Below, piece after piece: positions 34,982 through 47,048 of a stretch of DNA of 64,000 bases. A program made the translations under genes and the position numbers. Position 1 is the first letter of the stretch, and each line of letters starts with the position of its first letter. Location: the NCBI RefSeq assembly GCF_003570725.1, contig NZ_QWVS01000002.1:434001-498000 (forward strand), read 5' to 3'. The notes under the pieces were generated by a model. That model was not told the DNA's origin, made no database searches, and saw only the letters and a program-made list of their open reading frames with translations. The stretch comes from Peribacillus asahii. Lineage in GTDB: Bacteria > Bacillota > Bacilli > Bacillales > DSM-1321.

Positions 34982-35518
34982 TTAAAAAAATAACCTTGCT
35001 AAAAAATAGACAATAATGAAAGCTCCAATGACTCCAGAGATAGAAAAATACAATAATTTTAATCGGCGGCCTACTACAAACCAAACAACACATTGAACTA
35101 GCAAGACTATATACAGAGCACCAGTACTATTCGGAAATACCAGGTCAACAATATGAACCGATTCCATAAGAACGGTTAATGCTAAACCAACTAAAGCTAA
35201 CTGCAATAACCATGAACTTTGAATATAACGATAAATAAAGGAACCAAACATAATAATGAAAAATGCTGTAATTGTAATTTGCAATCCCTTGTTAATTTCA
35301 GTAAAATAATTGACAAATAAGGTTAGAAAAAAAAGGGATGTAAATATCCATAATGGAATGGCTAGGGACCTGCTGCTCTTTTTTTGCGGTGATATAATTT
35401 GTTCTTCACCGCAACTATATAAAGTCAATAAATAATCGCAATATTGCTCAGGTAAAAGGTTCGTTTGCTTCCAATACTTGATTTCCTGTAAAATAATTTT
35501 TTTACGTGTTTCATTCAT
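34982..35518 (-). CDS. Unrecognised integral membrane protein
   Basis: A 178-residue protein: a soluble N-terminal helix region (about 1-45, with the text WKQTNLLPEQYCDYLLTLYS), then five hydrophobic segments. The N-terminal pattern is like membrane proteins with a short cytoplasmic helical head (DUF2157-like), which I cannot confirm. GGGTGGGAA precedes ATG 35518. It is inserted between cccA and sigA, where B. subtilis has no such gene. Function is unknown. Confidence 0.65.
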   Translation of the reverse strand: MNETRKKIILQEIKYWKQTNLLPEQYCDYLLTLYSCGEEQIISPQKKSSRSLAIPLWIFTSLFFLTLFVNYFTEINKGLQITITAFFIIMFGSFIYRYIQSSWLLQLALVGLALTVLMESVHIVDLVFPNSTGALYIVLLVQCVVWFVVGRRLKLLYFSISGVIGAFIIVYFLARLFF

Positions 35519-35592
35519 ATTCCCACCCTCAATTTCAAATTCCTTCTTACCTACTATATCGGCAAAAAGAAGGAACTATTGAGAAGGAAGAA

Positions 35593-35625
35593 AGAGCCGA
35601 ACTTGATATACATCAAGCCGGCTCT
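35593..35625 (-). terminator. Terminator of the yqxD-dnaG-sigA cluster
   Basis: A 14- to 15-bp stem with a single bulge (35593-35607 with 35612-35625) lies 13 bases after the sigA stop; the following minus-strand sequence is TTTCTTCCTTC. Confidence 0.75.
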
Positions 35626-35638
35626 CAGAGTGTTTTTT

Positions 35639-36769
35639 CTATTCTAAAAAGTCTTTTAAACGTTTGCTTCGACTTGGATGTCTCAGCTTACGCAATGCTT
35701 TTGCTTCTATTTGTCGGATACGTTCACGAGTAACACCAAACACTTTCCCTACTTCTTCCAATGTTCGAGTGCGACCATCGTCTAACCCAAATCGAAGACG
35801 TAGAACGTTTTCTTCACGATCTGTTAACGTATCTAGTACATCTTCAAGCTGTTCTTTCAAAAGTTCATACGCTGCATGCTCTGAAGGAGATGTTGCATCT
35901 TGGTCTTCAATAAAGTCACCTAAATGCGAATCATCTTCTTCCCCAATAGGCGTTTCAAGAGAAACAGGCTCTTGAGCAATTTTCAAGATTTCCCGAACTT
36001 TTTCTGGAGTTAAATCCATATCTTCCGCAATCTCTTCTGGAGTCGGTTCACGTCCTAAATCTTGCAAAAGCTGTCTTTGCACGCGTATTAATTTATTAAT
36101 CGTCTCTACCATATGAACTGGAATTCGAATTGTTCTTGCTTGGTCAGCAATAGCACGAGTAATAGCCTGACGAATCCACCAAGTTGCATATGTACTGAAT
36201 TTAAAGCCTTTACGATAATCGAACTTCTCAACAGCTTTAATCAGTCCCATATTACCTTCTTGGATTAAATCCAAAAATAGCATACCTCGCCCTACGTAGC
36301 GCTTCGCAATACTAACAACAAGTCGTAAGTTCGCTTCAGCTAATCGGCGCTTTGCTTCTTCGTCTCCCTCTTCAATACGTGTTGCTAAAGAAATTTCCTC
36401 TTCAGCAGATAATAAATCTACTCGTCCAATTTCCTTTAAATACATACGGACAGGATCATTAATTTTTACACCTGGAGGAACACTTAAATCATTTAAATCA
36501 AACTCTTCTTCTTTTTCCAGTTCTTTCCCATTCGGATCATCTTCATCTTCTTCCTCACCATCTGTGAGAATTTCAATGCCATGTTCACCTAAATATTCAT
36601 AGAACTCATCCATTTGATCAGAGTCTAATTCAAAGCCGCCAATTTTAGCAGCAATTTTTTCTAATGTTAATGAGCCTCGTTTTTTCCCTAACTCTAGTAA
36701 CTGCTCTTTTACTTGATCAAGACTTAATTCATTATCAACCTCTTTGGAACGTGCTGGTTTCTCAGCCAT
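35639..36769 (-). CDS. sigA: Primary RNA polymerase sigma factor SigA (RpoD)
   Basis: A 376-residue housekeeping sigma-70 factor. Region 1.1 (about 1-95) is acidic, then [11 protein letters not shown] begins region 1.2, [17 protein letters not shown] region 2.1, the -10 recognition helix [14 protein letters not shown] region 2.4, and the helix-turn-helix [20 protein letters not shown] region 4.2. GGAGGGG lies 4 bases before ATG 36769. It is last in the yqxD-dnaG-sigA macromolecular synthesis cluster. Confidence 0.98.
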   Translation of the reverse strand: MAEKPARSKEVDNELSLDQVKEQLLELGKKRGSLTLEKIAAKIGGFELDSDQMDEFYEYLGEHGIEILTDGEEEDEDDPNGKELEKEEEFDLNDLSVPPGVKINDPVRMYLKEIGRVDLLSAEEEISLATRIEEGDEEAKRRLAEANLRLVVSIAKRYVGRGMLFLDLIQEGNMGLIKAVEKFDYRKGFKFSTYATWWIRQAITRAIADQARTIRIPVHMVETINKLIRVQRQLLQDLGREPTPEEIAEDMDLTPEKVREILKIAQEPVSLETPIGEEDDSHLGDFIEDQDATSPSEHAAYELLKEQLEDVLDTLTDREENVLRLRFGLDDGRTRTLEEVGKVFGVTRERIRQIEAKALRKLRHPSRSKRLKDFLE

Positions 36770-36805
36770 TAGTTCCCCTCCTTCCAAAACTTACACTTAC
36801 CATTC

Positions 36806-38614
36806 TTACAACATTTTTCTCAATTGAATAATCTCCATCGCAATCCGGGCAGCCGCTTGTGTATCGTTACGTCTCACCGCTTCCTTTTCTTCTTCTTGTT
36901 TTTCTTTTATCTTTAACATTTTTTCATATTTCAACACTTGATTTATATAATCTGTCAGTTCCTTATCAGATACTTCCTCACTTACTGACATCATTTCTAT
37001 TTCAGAAACAATTCTTCTCAAGTTTTGATCAGGTAAATATGTTAGAAAAAAACTGGTATCCGGCTCATGATCATCTTCATAATAAGCGTATAGATACGTA
37101 ATGATTGCTTGGTGTTCATCCAAATGAAAACGATTGTTTCCTAACATTTGTTGAATTTTATAAGCAGTTTCTTTACTTTTTAACATATGAGCAATTAAAT
37201 ATCTTTCCGCATTCTGATGCGCGGGTCTTAGCTTATGCTCATATTGTAAAGTTACTGTTTTTTGCAAAGAAGGTTGTGGCAATGTTCCTTTCTTTCGTTC
37301 ATTGAAAAAAATTTGCCGTTGCTGTTTCTCTAGGGCATCTAAAGAAAGTGAAAATTCGCTTGATAGCTGGCGCAGATAATAATCTCGCTCAACAGCATTT
37401 GGTAAGCGCGAAATTTCCTTTAACACTTCTTCAATATATTGAATCCTATCTCCTTCACTATTTAGATTTTTTCCTAAACGTAAATAGTGAAGCTTAAAAG
37501 CCATATAGGTGTGACTAGCCCCTATTACTTCAGAAACAAAGCTTTTTTCACCAAATTTCTTTATGTAGTCATCGGGGTCAAGGTGGTCTGGCATGAGCGC
37601 CACTTTTATCCCAAAACCGTTTTCATGAAGCATATTAGCTGCACGATTTGCCGCGTGTAACCCAGCCGAATCAGAATCATAACAAATAATAATTTGATCT
37701 GTATTCCGTTTTAAAAGTTGCAAATGCTGTTCTGTCAAAGCTGTTCCCATTGTAGCAATCGAATGTTCAACGCCTGCACGAACAGCTGAAATACAGTCAG
37801 CAAAGCCTTCAAAAATAACCGCCTGCCCCTTTTTTCGAATATGCGGCCTTGCTTGATGAAAATTATATAAGGTTTTGCTTTTATTAAAGATTGGCGTTTC
37901 AGGACTATTTAAATATTTAGGTTGATCCTCACCTAACGCTCTCCCCGAGAACGCAATCGTATTTCCTTGATGATCCATAATCGGAAACATTACCCGATTA
38001 CGAAAACGGTCAAAATAAGATTCGCCTTTCTCTCTAAAAATAATGAGACCTGCTTGCTCCATTAATTCTGAAGAAAATCCTCTTTTCTTTAAAAACTTAG
38101 CTGCAAAATCCCATGAATCTAGCGCATAACCGATTTGAAATTGTTCAATTGTCTCCTCAGTAAACCCACGATTTAATAAATACTCTAACGCTTCTTGACC
38201 TTCATTTGTATGAACTAGAAGATGGTGATAAAATTTTCGTAATAAATCATGCGCTTCAAGCATTTGCTCTGAACCAGCCGGCAAATTGGAGCGTGATTGT
38301 CCTTTATTGATTTCAACATCTAAAGAAACATTTCCTTTTTCCGCTAAAATCTTAGCCGCTTCAACAAAGCTATATCCTTCTATATCCATTAAAAAAGTAA
38401 AAACATTACCACCTGCTCCGCAACCAAAGCAATGGAAAATTTGCTTTTCAGCAGAAACGGAAAATGAAGGACTATTTTCACCATGAAAAGGACATAGACC
38501 AAAATAGTTTCGACCTTGTTTTTTCAATTGAACATATTCGCCAATTAACTCGACGATATCGACCGATTCGCGAATTTCATTAATTTTTTCATCTTCTATT
38601 CGGGCATTTGTCAT
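36806..38614 (-). CDS. dnaG: DNA primase
   Basis: A 602-residue primase that makes RNA primers at the replication fork. Order of domains: CHC2 zinc finger (LCPFH, then CFGCG, about 40-65), the TOPRIM catalytic core (VIFEGFADCI and the metal motif CYDSDSAG, about 260-320), and a C-terminal helicase-interaction domain. AAGGTGAG precedes ATG 38614. The gene lies 36 bases before sigA. Confidence 0.97.
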   Translation of the reverse strand: MTNARIEDEKINEIRESVDIVELIGEYVQLKKQGRNYFGLCPFHGENSPSFSVSAEKQIFHCFGCGAGGNVFTFLMDIEGYSFVEAAKILAEKGNVSLDVEINKGQSRSNLPAGSEQMLEAHDLLRKFYHHLLVHTNEGQEALEYLLNRGFTEETIEQFQIGYALDSWDFAAKFLKKRGFSSELMEQAGLIIFREKGESYFDRFRNRVMFPIMDHQGNTIAFSGRALGEDQPKYLNSPETPIFNKSKTLYNFHQARPHIRKKGQAVIFEGFADCISAVRAGVEHSIATMGTALTEQHLQLLKRNTDQIIICYDSDSAGLHAANRAANMLHENGFGIKVALMPDHLDPDDYIKKFGEKSFVSEVIGASHTYMAFKLHYLRLGKNLNSEGDRIQYIEEVLKEISRLPNAVERDYYLRQLSSEFSLSLDALEKQQRQIFFNERKKGTLPQPSLQKTVTLQYEHKLRPAHQNAERYLIAHMLKSKETAYKIQQMLGNNRFHLDEHQAIITYLYAYYEDDHEPDTSFFLTYLPDQNLRRIVSEIEMMSVSEEVSDKELTDYINQVLKYEKMLKIKEKQEEEKEAVRRNDTQAAARIAMEIIQLRKML

Positions 38615-38662
38615 ATTCTCACCTTATAATTTAGGTGATTGTTTATTATTCGATATGTACGG

Positions 38663-39145
38663 CTAAATTCCTTCAAGGTTCGACAAAATTTTTGCAAGTA
38701 CTTGTGCAAATTTAATGCGATCTTCCTTCGAGAATGCTTTTGGCCCTTTTGTATGTTTACCAGCTCTGCGCATTTTAGCGGAAAGGTAACGCATATCTAA
38801 AAGCATCGAAATATTCTCTTCGGTATATTCTTTTCCCTTTGAAGAAAGAACATATACAGCTTTAGGGAGTAATGTTCCAGCCAATCCAATATCATTTGTT
38901 ATAACAATATCACCCTTTTTTACTGCGTTAACGATATATAAGTCCGCCGCTTCCTTATCTGCATCAACATATACCCATTTTCCTTCCGGATTACTCATCA
39001 TATTTTTGTAGGAAGCAACGAATATAACGTCCACCTTAAATAATGAAGCAGCATCCAAAATTTCTTTTTTCACAGGGCATGCATCTGCATCAACGTAGAT
39101 TGATGGTTTATCGTCCATAACATTAAATTCTACATCTTTCTCCAT
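38663..39145 (-). CDS. yqxD: YaiI/YqxD family protein (DUF188)
   Basis: A 160-residue protein with the DUF188 signature YVDADACPVKKEI near the N-terminus and the acidic ITNDIGLA motif, arranged like a PIN-type nuclease fold; activity is unproven. GGAG lies 10 bases before ATG 39145; an internal ATG at 39118 lacks a site. The position before dnaG matches yqxD. Confidence 0.88.
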   Translation of the reverse strand: MEKDVEFNVMDDKPSIYVDADACPVKKEILDAASLFKVDVIFVASYKNMMSNPEGKWVYVDADKEAADLYIVNAVKKGDIVITNDIGLAGTLLPKAVYVLSSKGKEYTEENISMLLDMRYLSAKMRRAGKHTKGPKAFSKEDRIKFAQVLAKILSNLEGI

Positions 39146-39581
39146 AATCCTTTTTCTCCACTGAATCTTTATCGCAAATTAACAGGCAATAAACGCCTAC
39201 TTAGAAATCGAGAGAAAGCGATAAAAAGAGAACAACTACCTGTACAGACTTTGATTATGTCGCAGTTACCTCTTCCGTAAATGGACATTTTACTTTCTCT
39301 CGTTCATGAATAGGTGAATGAATGTATAACGTAAACCTTGACTTCTCGTTAATCACTAGTTTATTCCTTATTAAGGAACTCTAAACCTTTATAATACAAT
39401 TTCTCGCATTTTTTTATTATAATCTATTTTTTTAAAAGTTGCCATCATTTCAAGCTAAAAAATTTGTTTCTCCATCCACTTTTTTATAGCCGTGTACACA
39501 AAAAAGCGGATGGAACAATAAGCTATACATTATATGTTAGCTTATCGTCCATCATCATGTATGAATTCGTCATAAAAATGG
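39146..39581. other. Intergenic region between ppsR and yqxD
   Basis: About 435 bases without a gene. It holds a long inverted repeat (39472-39513), a second one (about 39519-39545), and several TATAAT-like AT-rich stretches (around 39390-39430) that may be promoters of yqxD-dnaG-sigA, though I cannot pair them with clear -35 boxes. Confidence 0.5.
39472..39513 (-). terminator. Hairpin after ppsR, possible terminator
   Basis: A 14-bp stem with one G-U pair (39472-39485 with 39500-39513), 14-base loop. The T run lies partly inside the stem and a further TTTTTT lies about 10 bases on, so terminator function is plausible. Confidence 0.55.
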
Positions 39582-40403
39582 TTAGTTCACGCTTCGATTT
39601 TGAAGAATATTAATGATTAAATTAGCTGTTTCTTCAACAGCTTTATTTGTTACATCAATGATTGGACATTTAAGGCGCGAAACAATAGAGTCAAAATAGG
39701 TTAGTTCCTCTTTAATTCTTTCCATATTCGCATAGATAGCATGGTCATTTAGTCCAAGTGATTTCAAGCGTTCTTTCCGAATATGATTGAGTTTTTCTGG
39801 GCTAATTTTCAGACCAATAATCTTTTCCGGCGACACTAAAAATAATTCTTCTGGAGGCTTTACTTCCGGAACGAGCGGCACATTCGCTACCTTATAACGC
39901 TTATGAGCTAAATATTGCGAAAGTGGCGTTTTAGATGTTCGAGACACACCAACTAACACAATATCCGACCGTAAAATCCCTCGTGGATCACGTCCGTCAT
40001 CATATTTCACAGCAAATTCAATCGCCTCTACACGCTTGAAATAATCATCATCAAGCTTGCGTACTAAACCTGGCTCATTTAAAGGCTTAAACGTCGCTCG
40101 TTGTTGAAGCAAGTCCATAAGCGGACCTAAAATATCATGAGCAGGTAGATTTTCCTTTTTAATTTGCTGTTCCATATATGCTCGAATGTCTGGCTTTACG
40201 AGCGTATACACAATAACCGCATCATTTAATTTAGCAAGCGAAATGACTTCATCAACATTTTGTTCATCTTCTATGTATGGTATTCGCTTGATTGCAAAAG
40301 AAGCCCCCATAAACTGGCTCGCCGCTGCTTTTGTTACTAATTCCGCTGTTTCTCCTACTGAGTCCGATACAACATATATGATTGAACCGTTCATTCCTGT
40401 CAT
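39582..40403 (-). CDS. ppsR: Bifunctional kinase/pyrophosphorylase regulating pyruvate-phosphate enzymes (DUF299, YqfL/PpsR)
   Basis: A 273-residue protein of the PPDK/PEPS regulatory family. The P-loop-like motif [15 protein letters not shown] (about 152-166) is the family signature. Members phosphorylate and dephosphorylate pyruvate phosphate dikinase or PEP synthase; in B. subtilis YqfL counteracts CcpN in gluconeogenic control. The start is taken at ATG 40403, with GGGGGG 12 bases upstream; ATG 40394 is possible. It is 17 bases after ccpN and surely in the same operon. Confidence 0.92.
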   Translation of the reverse strand: MTGMNGSIIYVVSDSVGETAELVTKAAASQFMGASFAIKRIPYIEDEQNVDEVISLAKLNDAVIVYTLVKPDIRAYMEQQIKKENLPAHDILGPLMDLLQQRATFKPLNEPGLVRKLDDDYFKRVEAIEFAVKYDDGRDPRGILRSDIVLVGVSRTSKTPLSQYLAHKRYKVANVPLVPEVKPPEELFLVSPEKIIGLKISPEKLNHIRKERLKSLGLNDHAIYANMERIKEELTYFDSIVSRLKCPIIDVTNKAVEETANLIINILQNRSVN

Positions 40404-40420
40404 GCCTTTTGCGAGCCCCC

Positions 40421-41059
40421 CTAAAACTTTTCGTCTGCTAAAGCTACGAAAGCTTTTGTTATATTCGTTTTTGTAATTCGACCAATCACTTCGTAGCCCT
40501 TTTCCGTCTCCTTCACGACCGGCAACGAATCAATTTGCTTATCAATCAGCTTTTTAGCTACATCAATCATTAAATCTTCTTTTGTACACATCGTAATATT
40601 CGGCATTCTCGTCATAATAACATTAACAGGAATGGATGATAACTCCTGCTTCCCGATACTTGCTCGTAATAAGTCTTTCCGTGAAAGAACTCCTACTAAT
40701 ACGGATTGCTTATCAACAACAAATAACGTACCTACATCTTCTAAAAACATCATGACTATTGCATCATATACGGAAATACTCTCGTTAACAACGACCGGTA
40801 TCGATTGATAATCCTTTACAAAAATATGATTTAAACTATCCGTCAAAAGTTGAGTCCCCGATCTGCCAGAATAAAAATACCCAACACGCGGTCTCGCATC
40901 AAGAAAGCCTGCCATCGTTAAAATTGCTAAATCTGGTCGAAGTGTTGCTCTTGTCAGATTCAATCGATCAGCAATATTTTCACCCGTGATTGGCCCATTT
41001 TCTTTCACAATTTGTAGTATCTGTTCTTGACGCTTATTCAATTCGATTTTAATCACCAC
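40421..41059 (-). CDS. ccpN: Catabolite repressor CcpN (HTH + two CBS domains)
   Basis: A 212-residue repressor of gluconeogenic genes (gapB, pckA in B. subtilis). The N-terminal HTH ([23 protein letters not shown]) is followed by two CBS domains (about 80-205), which bind ATP/ADP. The start is uncertain: GTG codons at 41059 and 41056 overlap the only ribosome-like site AGGGTGGTG. TTG 41041 or a non-standard codon within that stretch may be used. Confidence 0.9.
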   Translation of the reverse strand: MVIKIELNKRQEQILQIVKENGPITGENIADRLNLTRATLRPDLAILTMAGFLDARPRVGYFYSGRSGTQLLTDSLNHIFVKDYQSIPVVVNESISVYDAIVMMFLEDVGTLFVVDKQSVLVGVLSRKDLLRASIGKQELSSIPVNVIMTRMPNITMCTKEDLMIDVAKKLIDKQIDSLPVVKETEKGYEVIGRITKTNITKAFVALADEKF

Positions 41060-41292
41060 CCTAATGCGTTAAGAGAGAAAAAGGATATCTGTTTTTATAA
41101 TGATTAGTATATTCCATTATTATATCGTAAATAGACATAAAATTGTTATCTCCTGCTTGTTTATATATTTTCAGGAAACTTCCATCTACTCACATCATCC
41201 TTTATCAAAACTGCATCCTACTAAAAGACTCTTATTAGATCGTACTGTTCATTTCAACTAATCATCTTGTTTAACATAGCGAAAAAGAAAAT

Positions 41293-41331
41293 CGGATACC
41301 ACTATACAAACATCGTCTGAAGCAGTATCCG
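41293..41331 (-). terminator. Possible terminator of glyS
   Basis: A 7-bp stem (41293-41299 with 41325-41331) with a long loop lies 17 bases after the glyS stop and is followed on the minus strand by T-rich ATTTTCTTTTT. Weak by loop length. Confidence 0.45.
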
Positions 41332-41347
41332 TTCTTTTGTATCATTA

Positions 41348-43417
41348 TTACGATACAATAATTTTATTCATCGCTGCATAAGTAGCCACTAAATCACTAA
41401 TCTCTTTCATGAGTGATAGACGGTTATTACGGATAGATGAGTCGTCTGCCATAACCATTGTATGCTCGAAATACTGTTCAATATCCGTTTGAAGAGAAGC
41501 TAATAATTCATAGCGCTCTGTTTCATTATCTGCTTGTTGATAAGCAACAGACACACGTTGATAGTTCTCATAAAGTGCTGTTTCCTGAGTATTTTCAAAT
41601 TTAGCAGCATCCACAGATACTTGATGTTCACATTTACCAGCAATATTCATAACACGACTTAGTGCTTCTAGCTCTTCTTTAAAGCCTGCTTCGTTCTTCT
41701 TAGCTTCCAACACGCCAGCACGCTCTACAAGAGATGAGATATAGCCAATTTCACCTAATAAAACCGCATCAATTAAATCATAGCGAATATGCTGTTCCTG
41801 CAGCATATGCTTAATTCGAGCTTTAAAGAAAGTAAGCATATCTTCCTGCACATCGGCAAGCTCACGCTTCACAATATTTTTCGCTTCTACTTCGTGCAAT
41901 GCTAAAGCGATGATTGCTTCTAGAGAAATATTCCACTTCTTCTCCGCTAAAATTTGGACAATTCCGCTCGCTTGTCTTCTTAATGCATACGGATCTTGGG
42001 AGCCGGTAGGAATAATCCCGATTGCAAAAAATGATGCGATAGTATCCATTTTTTCAGCAACACTTAAGATGGCGCCAATCGTTGAAGGCGGTACGCTATC
42101 GTCAGCAGACTTTGGCATATAATGTTCATGAATTGCCGCCGCCACTTCCTTCTCTTCTCCTTTTAAAAGGGCATATCTTTCTCCCATGTAGCCTTGTAAT
42201 TCCGGGAACTCGTACACCATATGACTGACTAAATCAAATTTAGCAATGCGTGCTGCACGAAGGGCTAACTCTTTATTAACAGATACTTCAAGTGCATCGA
42301 CTAACGCTCCTGTAATAGCTGTAACACGCTCTGTTTTCTCTGCTAACGTACCAATTTCTTCATGGTAAACAATTGTTTCAAGCTTTTTCAAAGCATCTGC
42401 AATGTCTTTCTTCTGATCTTCTTTGTAGAAGAACGCAGCATCGGAAAGACGCGCACGCAATACTTTCTCATTTCCTTTCGATACCGTTTCTAAATGACGC
42501 TCATCCCCATTTCGAACAGTAACAAAGAAAGAAAGCAAGTTGCCAGCTTGATCTTTTACAGGGAAATAACGTTGATGTTCTTTCATAGATGTGATTAATA
42601 CTTCACTTGGCAGCTCTAAAAATTCTTCTTCAAAACGACCAAATAAAACCGTTGGATATTCAACTAAGTTGTTGACTTCCTCAAGCAACTCTTCATCAAC
42701 TGGAATTACCCAATTATTTTTTGCTTCTAGCTCTTTAATTTGTGTCAAAATCATATTGCGACGTATATCCGGGTTCGCAATAACAAATTGCTCAGTTAAA
42801 CGTGCTTCATATTCGGCAGGATCTTCAATTGTGATTGTTTCCCCTAAGAAGCGATGGCCTTTTGTTATACGGTTTGTATCTACATCAGCAATGGTAAAAG
42901 GTACAATTTCCTGACCAAATAATGCAATTAACCATTTAATCGGACGGACAAAACGAAGCTCTTGGTTTGCCCAGCGCATATTTTTACCAAATGTCATGCT
43001 TGTAATAAGATTCTGCAACTCCACTAGTAACTCTTTCGTCGGTTGTCCTTTAATAAATTTATTTAAATGAACATATTCAACGCCTTTAATTTCTTTAAAA
43101 TAAATGTCGTCGGTTGTCAGTCCTTGACCTTTTGTAAAACCAATTGCTGCTTTTGACCAATTGCCTTCCGCATCCATGGCAATTTTTTTAGCTGGTCCTT
43201 TTACTTCCTCTTCAATATCCTTTTGTGCTTCTGCCACATCCGTAACAAGAAGCGCTAAACGTCTAGGTGTTGAAAAAGCTTGAACATCACCGAATTCGAT
43301 TGCTTTTTCTGTGAACCATTTTTGGACCTTATCCGCCAATTGGTTCATTGATGATGTCACAAAACGTGCTGGTAATTCTTCTAAACCAATTTCCAATAAT
43401 AAATTACGCTTGCTCAT
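41348..43417 (-). CDS. glyS: Glycyl-tRNA synthetase beta subunit
   Basis: A 689-residue subunit of the alpha2-beta2 bacterial glycyl-tRNA synthetase; it binds tRNA and is essential for charging. It starts [19 protein letters not shown], typical of the family, and contains an HD-like region ([20 protein letters not shown]). AAAGGGGAG precedes ATG 43417. It overlaps the end of glyQ by 14 bases. Confidence 0.96.
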   Translation of the reverse strand: MSKRNLLLEIGLEELPARFVTSSMNQLADKVQKWFTEKAIEFGDVQAFSTPRRLALLVTDVAEAQKDIEEEVKGPAKKIAMDAEGNWSKAAIGFTKGQGLTTDDIYFKEIKGVEYVHLNKFIKGQPTKELLVELQNLITSMTFGKNMRWANQELRFVRPIKWLIALFGQEIVPFTIADVDTNRITKGHRFLGETITIEDPAEYEARLTEQFVIANPDIRRNMILTQIKELEAKNNWVIPVDEELLEEVNNLVEYPTVLFGRFEEEFLELPSEVLITSMKEHQRYFPVKDQAGNLLSFFVTVRNGDERHLETVSKGNEKVLRARLSDAAFFYKEDQKKDIADALKKLETIVYHEEIGTLAEKTERVTAITGALVDALEVSVNKELALRAARIAKFDLVSHMVYEFPELQGYMGERYALLKGEEKEVAAAIHEHYMPKSADDSVPPSTIGAILSVAEKMDTIASFFAIGIIPTGSQDPYALRRQASGIVQILAEKKWNISLEAIIALALHEVEAKNIVKRELADVQEDMLTFFKARIKHMLQEQHIRYDLIDAVLLGEIGYISSLVERAGVLEAKKNEAGFKEELEALSRVMNIAGKCEHQVSVDAAKFENTQETALYENYQRVSVAYQQADNETERYELLASLQTDIEQYFEHTMVMADDSSIRNNRLSLMKEISDLVATYAAMNKIIVS

Positions 43418-44300
43418 TTGTATTCTCCCCTTTCACTTTTAAAATCGGGAAGCCTAATTTTTCCCGCTCTTCGTAGAAGGTTTTCGCAACCTTACGCGCT
43501 AAATTTCGGCAGCGAGCGATATATCCTGTTCTTTCTGTAACCGAAATAGCCCCTTTTGCGTCTAATAAATTAAATGTATGAGAACACTTCAACACATAAT
43601 CATAAGCTGGATGAACAAGTCCCTCTTCCATTTGACGATGTGCTTCTGCTTCATACATCGTAAATAGTTGGAATAACATATCTAAATTCGATGTTTCAAA
43701 CGTGTATTTAGAATGTTCATATTCTGGCTGACCAAAAATATCGCGTACAGTAAAACCGTCTGTCCACTCTAGTTCAAATACATTTTCTTTCTCCTGAATA
43801 TAAGAAGCTAGACGCTCAATTCCATATGTAATTTCGACTGAAACAGGTTTACATTCAAGTCCACCCACTTGTTGGAAATACGTAAATTGTGTAATTTCCA
43901 TTCCATCTAACCATACTTCCCAACCAAGACCTGCACAACCTAATGAAGGGTTTTCCCAGTTATCTTCAACGAAACGAATATCATGCTCAAGCGGGTCAAT
44001 TCCAAGAGCTTTTAAAGAATCTAAATATAACTCTTGAATATTGTCTGGCGATGGCTTCATAATCACTTGGAATTGATGATGCTGATACAGACGGTTTGGG
44101 TTTTCACCATAGCGTCCATCCGCAGGGCGACGTGATGGCTCCACATATGCTACATTCCACGGCTCTGGTCCAATCGCTCGTAAAAATGTATAAGGGCTCA
44201 TTGTGCCTGCACCTTTCTCCACATCATAAGCATTCATTAAAATACAGCCTTGTTCAGACCAATGTTTCTGTAACGTTAAAATCATATCTTGAATATTCAT
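43404..44300 (-). CDS. glyQ: Glycyl-tRNA synthetase alpha subunit
   Basis: A 298-residue catalytic subunit (class II synthetase core). It opens with [19 protein letters not shown] and carries the motif-2 region [17 protein letters not shown] and motif 3 [15 protein letters not shown] lies 7 bases before ATG 44300. It is preceded by a T-box leader and a strong promoter, so glyQS is induced by uncharged tRNA-Gly. Confidence 0.97.
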   Translation of the reverse strand: MNIQDMILTLQKHWSEQGCILMNAYDVEKGAGTMSPYTFLRAIGPEPWNVAYVEPSRRPADGRYGENPNRLYQHHQFQVIMKPSPDNIQELYLDSLKALGIDPLEHDIRFVEDNWENPSLGCAGLGWEVWLDGMEITQFTYFQQVGGLECKPVSVEITYGIERLASYIQEKENVFELEWTDGFTVRDIFGQPEYEHSKYTFETSNLDMLFQLFTMYEAEAHRQMEEGLVHPAYDYVLKCSHTFNLLDAKGAISVTERTGYIARCRNLARKVAKTFYEEREKLGFPILKVKGENTNEQA

Positions 44301-44411
44301 TCCTGCACCTCCAAATTTTCAAAGCAAAAATTAAATTTTTCGCCTTCCCTGCTGAGTTTGGCTATTTACTTGCCAATTTTAAGAGATTACCTGCCGTATC
44401 CTACGTAACAC

Positions 44412-44633
44412 AAAAAACTCCCGTCCCTATGCCAAAATGTAAGCATAGGGACGAGAGTTTACCCGCGGTTCCACCCTAATTGTCATTTCTAAGGAAATGA
44501 CCTCTTTTGTTAAATATCATGCTCCGGAACGCCCTTCCCTGAATGTCCATATCCCGGCTTCCACTATCCCAGGTTCGCTTTTATGGAGAAAGACAGGTAC
44601 TCCTTTCCATCAACGCAATTTCATATTTTAGAT
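44412..44633 (-). promoter_or_regulatory. T-box riboswitch of glyQS
   Basis: The T-box sequence AGGGTGGAACCGCGGGT is at 44477-44461. It is followed on the minus strand by a terminator hairpin with T run (44460-44412). Upstream lie the stem I elements: AGTA motif, AGCGAAC/GTGGAAGCC apical bulges, and a GGC candidate specifier at 44533-44531, fitting glycine. Uncharged tRNA should pair with the T-box and favour the antiterminator. Confidence 0.9.
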
Positions 44634-44639
44634 GATTGT

Positions 44640-44668
44640 ATTCTATCTAACAGAGTAAAAAAAGTCAA
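44640..44668 (-). promoter_or_regulatory. SigA promoter of glyQS
   Basis: TTGACT (44668-44663), 17 bases, TAGAAT (44645-44640). The transcript would start about 44633, giving a leader of about 330 bases. Confidence 0.85.
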
Positions 44669-44670
44669 CC

Positions 44671-45423
44671 TTAAAGCAAATCTTTCATTGAATCCAACTG
44701 CTTTAAAAATCTTTTCGATTTCAAGTGAAGTCCAGAATACTCTTCATAATAGGCATCGATAATCTTTTGCAGCTCTTTCTTTGTTTCCGGCTTGACAGAA
44801 ATATTACCCAGACGGGATAAATCAAAATAATAAAACAGACGCAGCAACTTAACAGCAGCTGGCGATAGTTTTAAATGGTAAGGGTCTTTATCAAAACAGC
44901 GATGACAAATAAACCCTGCCTCGCGAAGAGAAAAAGCAAACACACCTTCTGTTTCTGCACAGAGTGCACATTGATTTAATACAGGATGAATTCCATTAAC
45001 CGGGAGCATTTTCATTTCAAAAATAAACTTTAACACTTCTGGATCATATTCTTCATTTATGTAATGTAACGTTTGATATAGAAGCTCAAATAAGTATGGA
45101 TTCGCCTTTTTATCGTCGACGCTTCGATCCAATAATTCAATAATATAAGAGGCATAAGCTGTCGCAAATAAGTCCTCGCGTATAAAACGCATAGAATCTA
45201 CCATTTCACCTTGTTGCAAGCTGCCAAGGCCTGTTGAAGGCGTTACAAGAAAATACCCATAACAAAATAATTGCGTAACAGAAGCAAGCCTGCTATTAGG
45301 CTTGCTTGCTCCTCTTGCCATAACACCTATTTTTCCAAATTCACGTGTATAAATCGTGATGACTTTATTGTTCTCTCCATAATCGGATCGCCTAATGACT
45401 ATGCCTTCACATTTTTGAAACAT
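44671..45423 (-). CDS. recO: DNA repair protein RecO
   Basis: A 250-residue recombination mediator that loads RecA with RecR. The N-terminal OB fold starts [17 protein letters not shown], and the C-terminal half holds the zinc-binding cysteines (NQCALCAE and CHRC). GGTGGTG precedes ATG 45423. It follows yqzL by 35 bases in the era-yqzL-recO order of B. subtilis. Confidence 0.94.
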   Translation of the reverse strand: MFQKCEGIVIRRSDYGENNKVITIYTREFGKIGVMARGASKPNSRLASVTQLFCYGYFLVTPSTGLGSLQQGEMVDSMRFIREDLFATAYASYIIELLDRSVDDKKANPYLFELLYQTLHYINEEYDPEVLKFIFEMKMLPVNGIHPVLNQCALCAETEGVFAFSLREAGFICHRCFDKDPYHLKLSPAAVKLLRLFYYFDLSRLGNISVKPETKKELQKIIDAYYEEYSGLHLKSKRFLKQLDSMKDLL

Positions 45424-45458
45424 AATAAAGACACCACCAATTCTTGCCTAACTAAACG

Positions 45459-45602
45459 TTAGGAAACAGGAAAATCAATATTTGCTAGCTCTTCAGTTGA
45501 CTGCTCGGCTCTTTCCTGTTTTTCGACCTCCATCTCTTTAAAAAGAAGATAAGTGTCCACATTACCTGTTTCGGTAAATAATTTCCAGGTGAATTCCAAC
45601 AT
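45459..45602 (-). CDS. yqzL: Small conserved protein YqzL
   Basis: A 47-residue protein reading MLEFTWKLFTETGNVDTYLL, then an acidic helix and the ending NIDFPVS. It matches B. subtilis YqzL in length, N-terminal text and position between era and recO. AAGGTGGG precedes a double ATG (45605 and 45602); I take the second, as in the homologue. Function is unknown. Confidence 0.88.
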   Translation of the reverse strand: MLEFTWKLFTETGNVDTYLLFKEMEVEKQERAEQSTEELANIDFPVS

Positions 45603-45702
45603 CATAAAGCCCACCTTTCATGTTAACTAGCATATGTTCATTTCCAACCTTACGAATAGCTTGACCTAATTTTCTACTTTCATGAAGCGTAAAATTTGCT
45701 AA

Positions 45703-47023
<1,321 letters not shown>

Positions 47024-47048
47024 CTAACATCATCCTTCCAATAGATAT

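Noticed and set aside
35506-35733. 75-codon plus-strand frame over the sigA terminator
   Set aside because: It spans the terminator and the end of sigA in antisense and has no start signal.
39146-39581. Small RNA gene in the gap before yqxD
   Set aside because: There are hairpins and AT-rich promoter-like stretches, but no pairing of a clear promoter with a terminator that would define a transcript.
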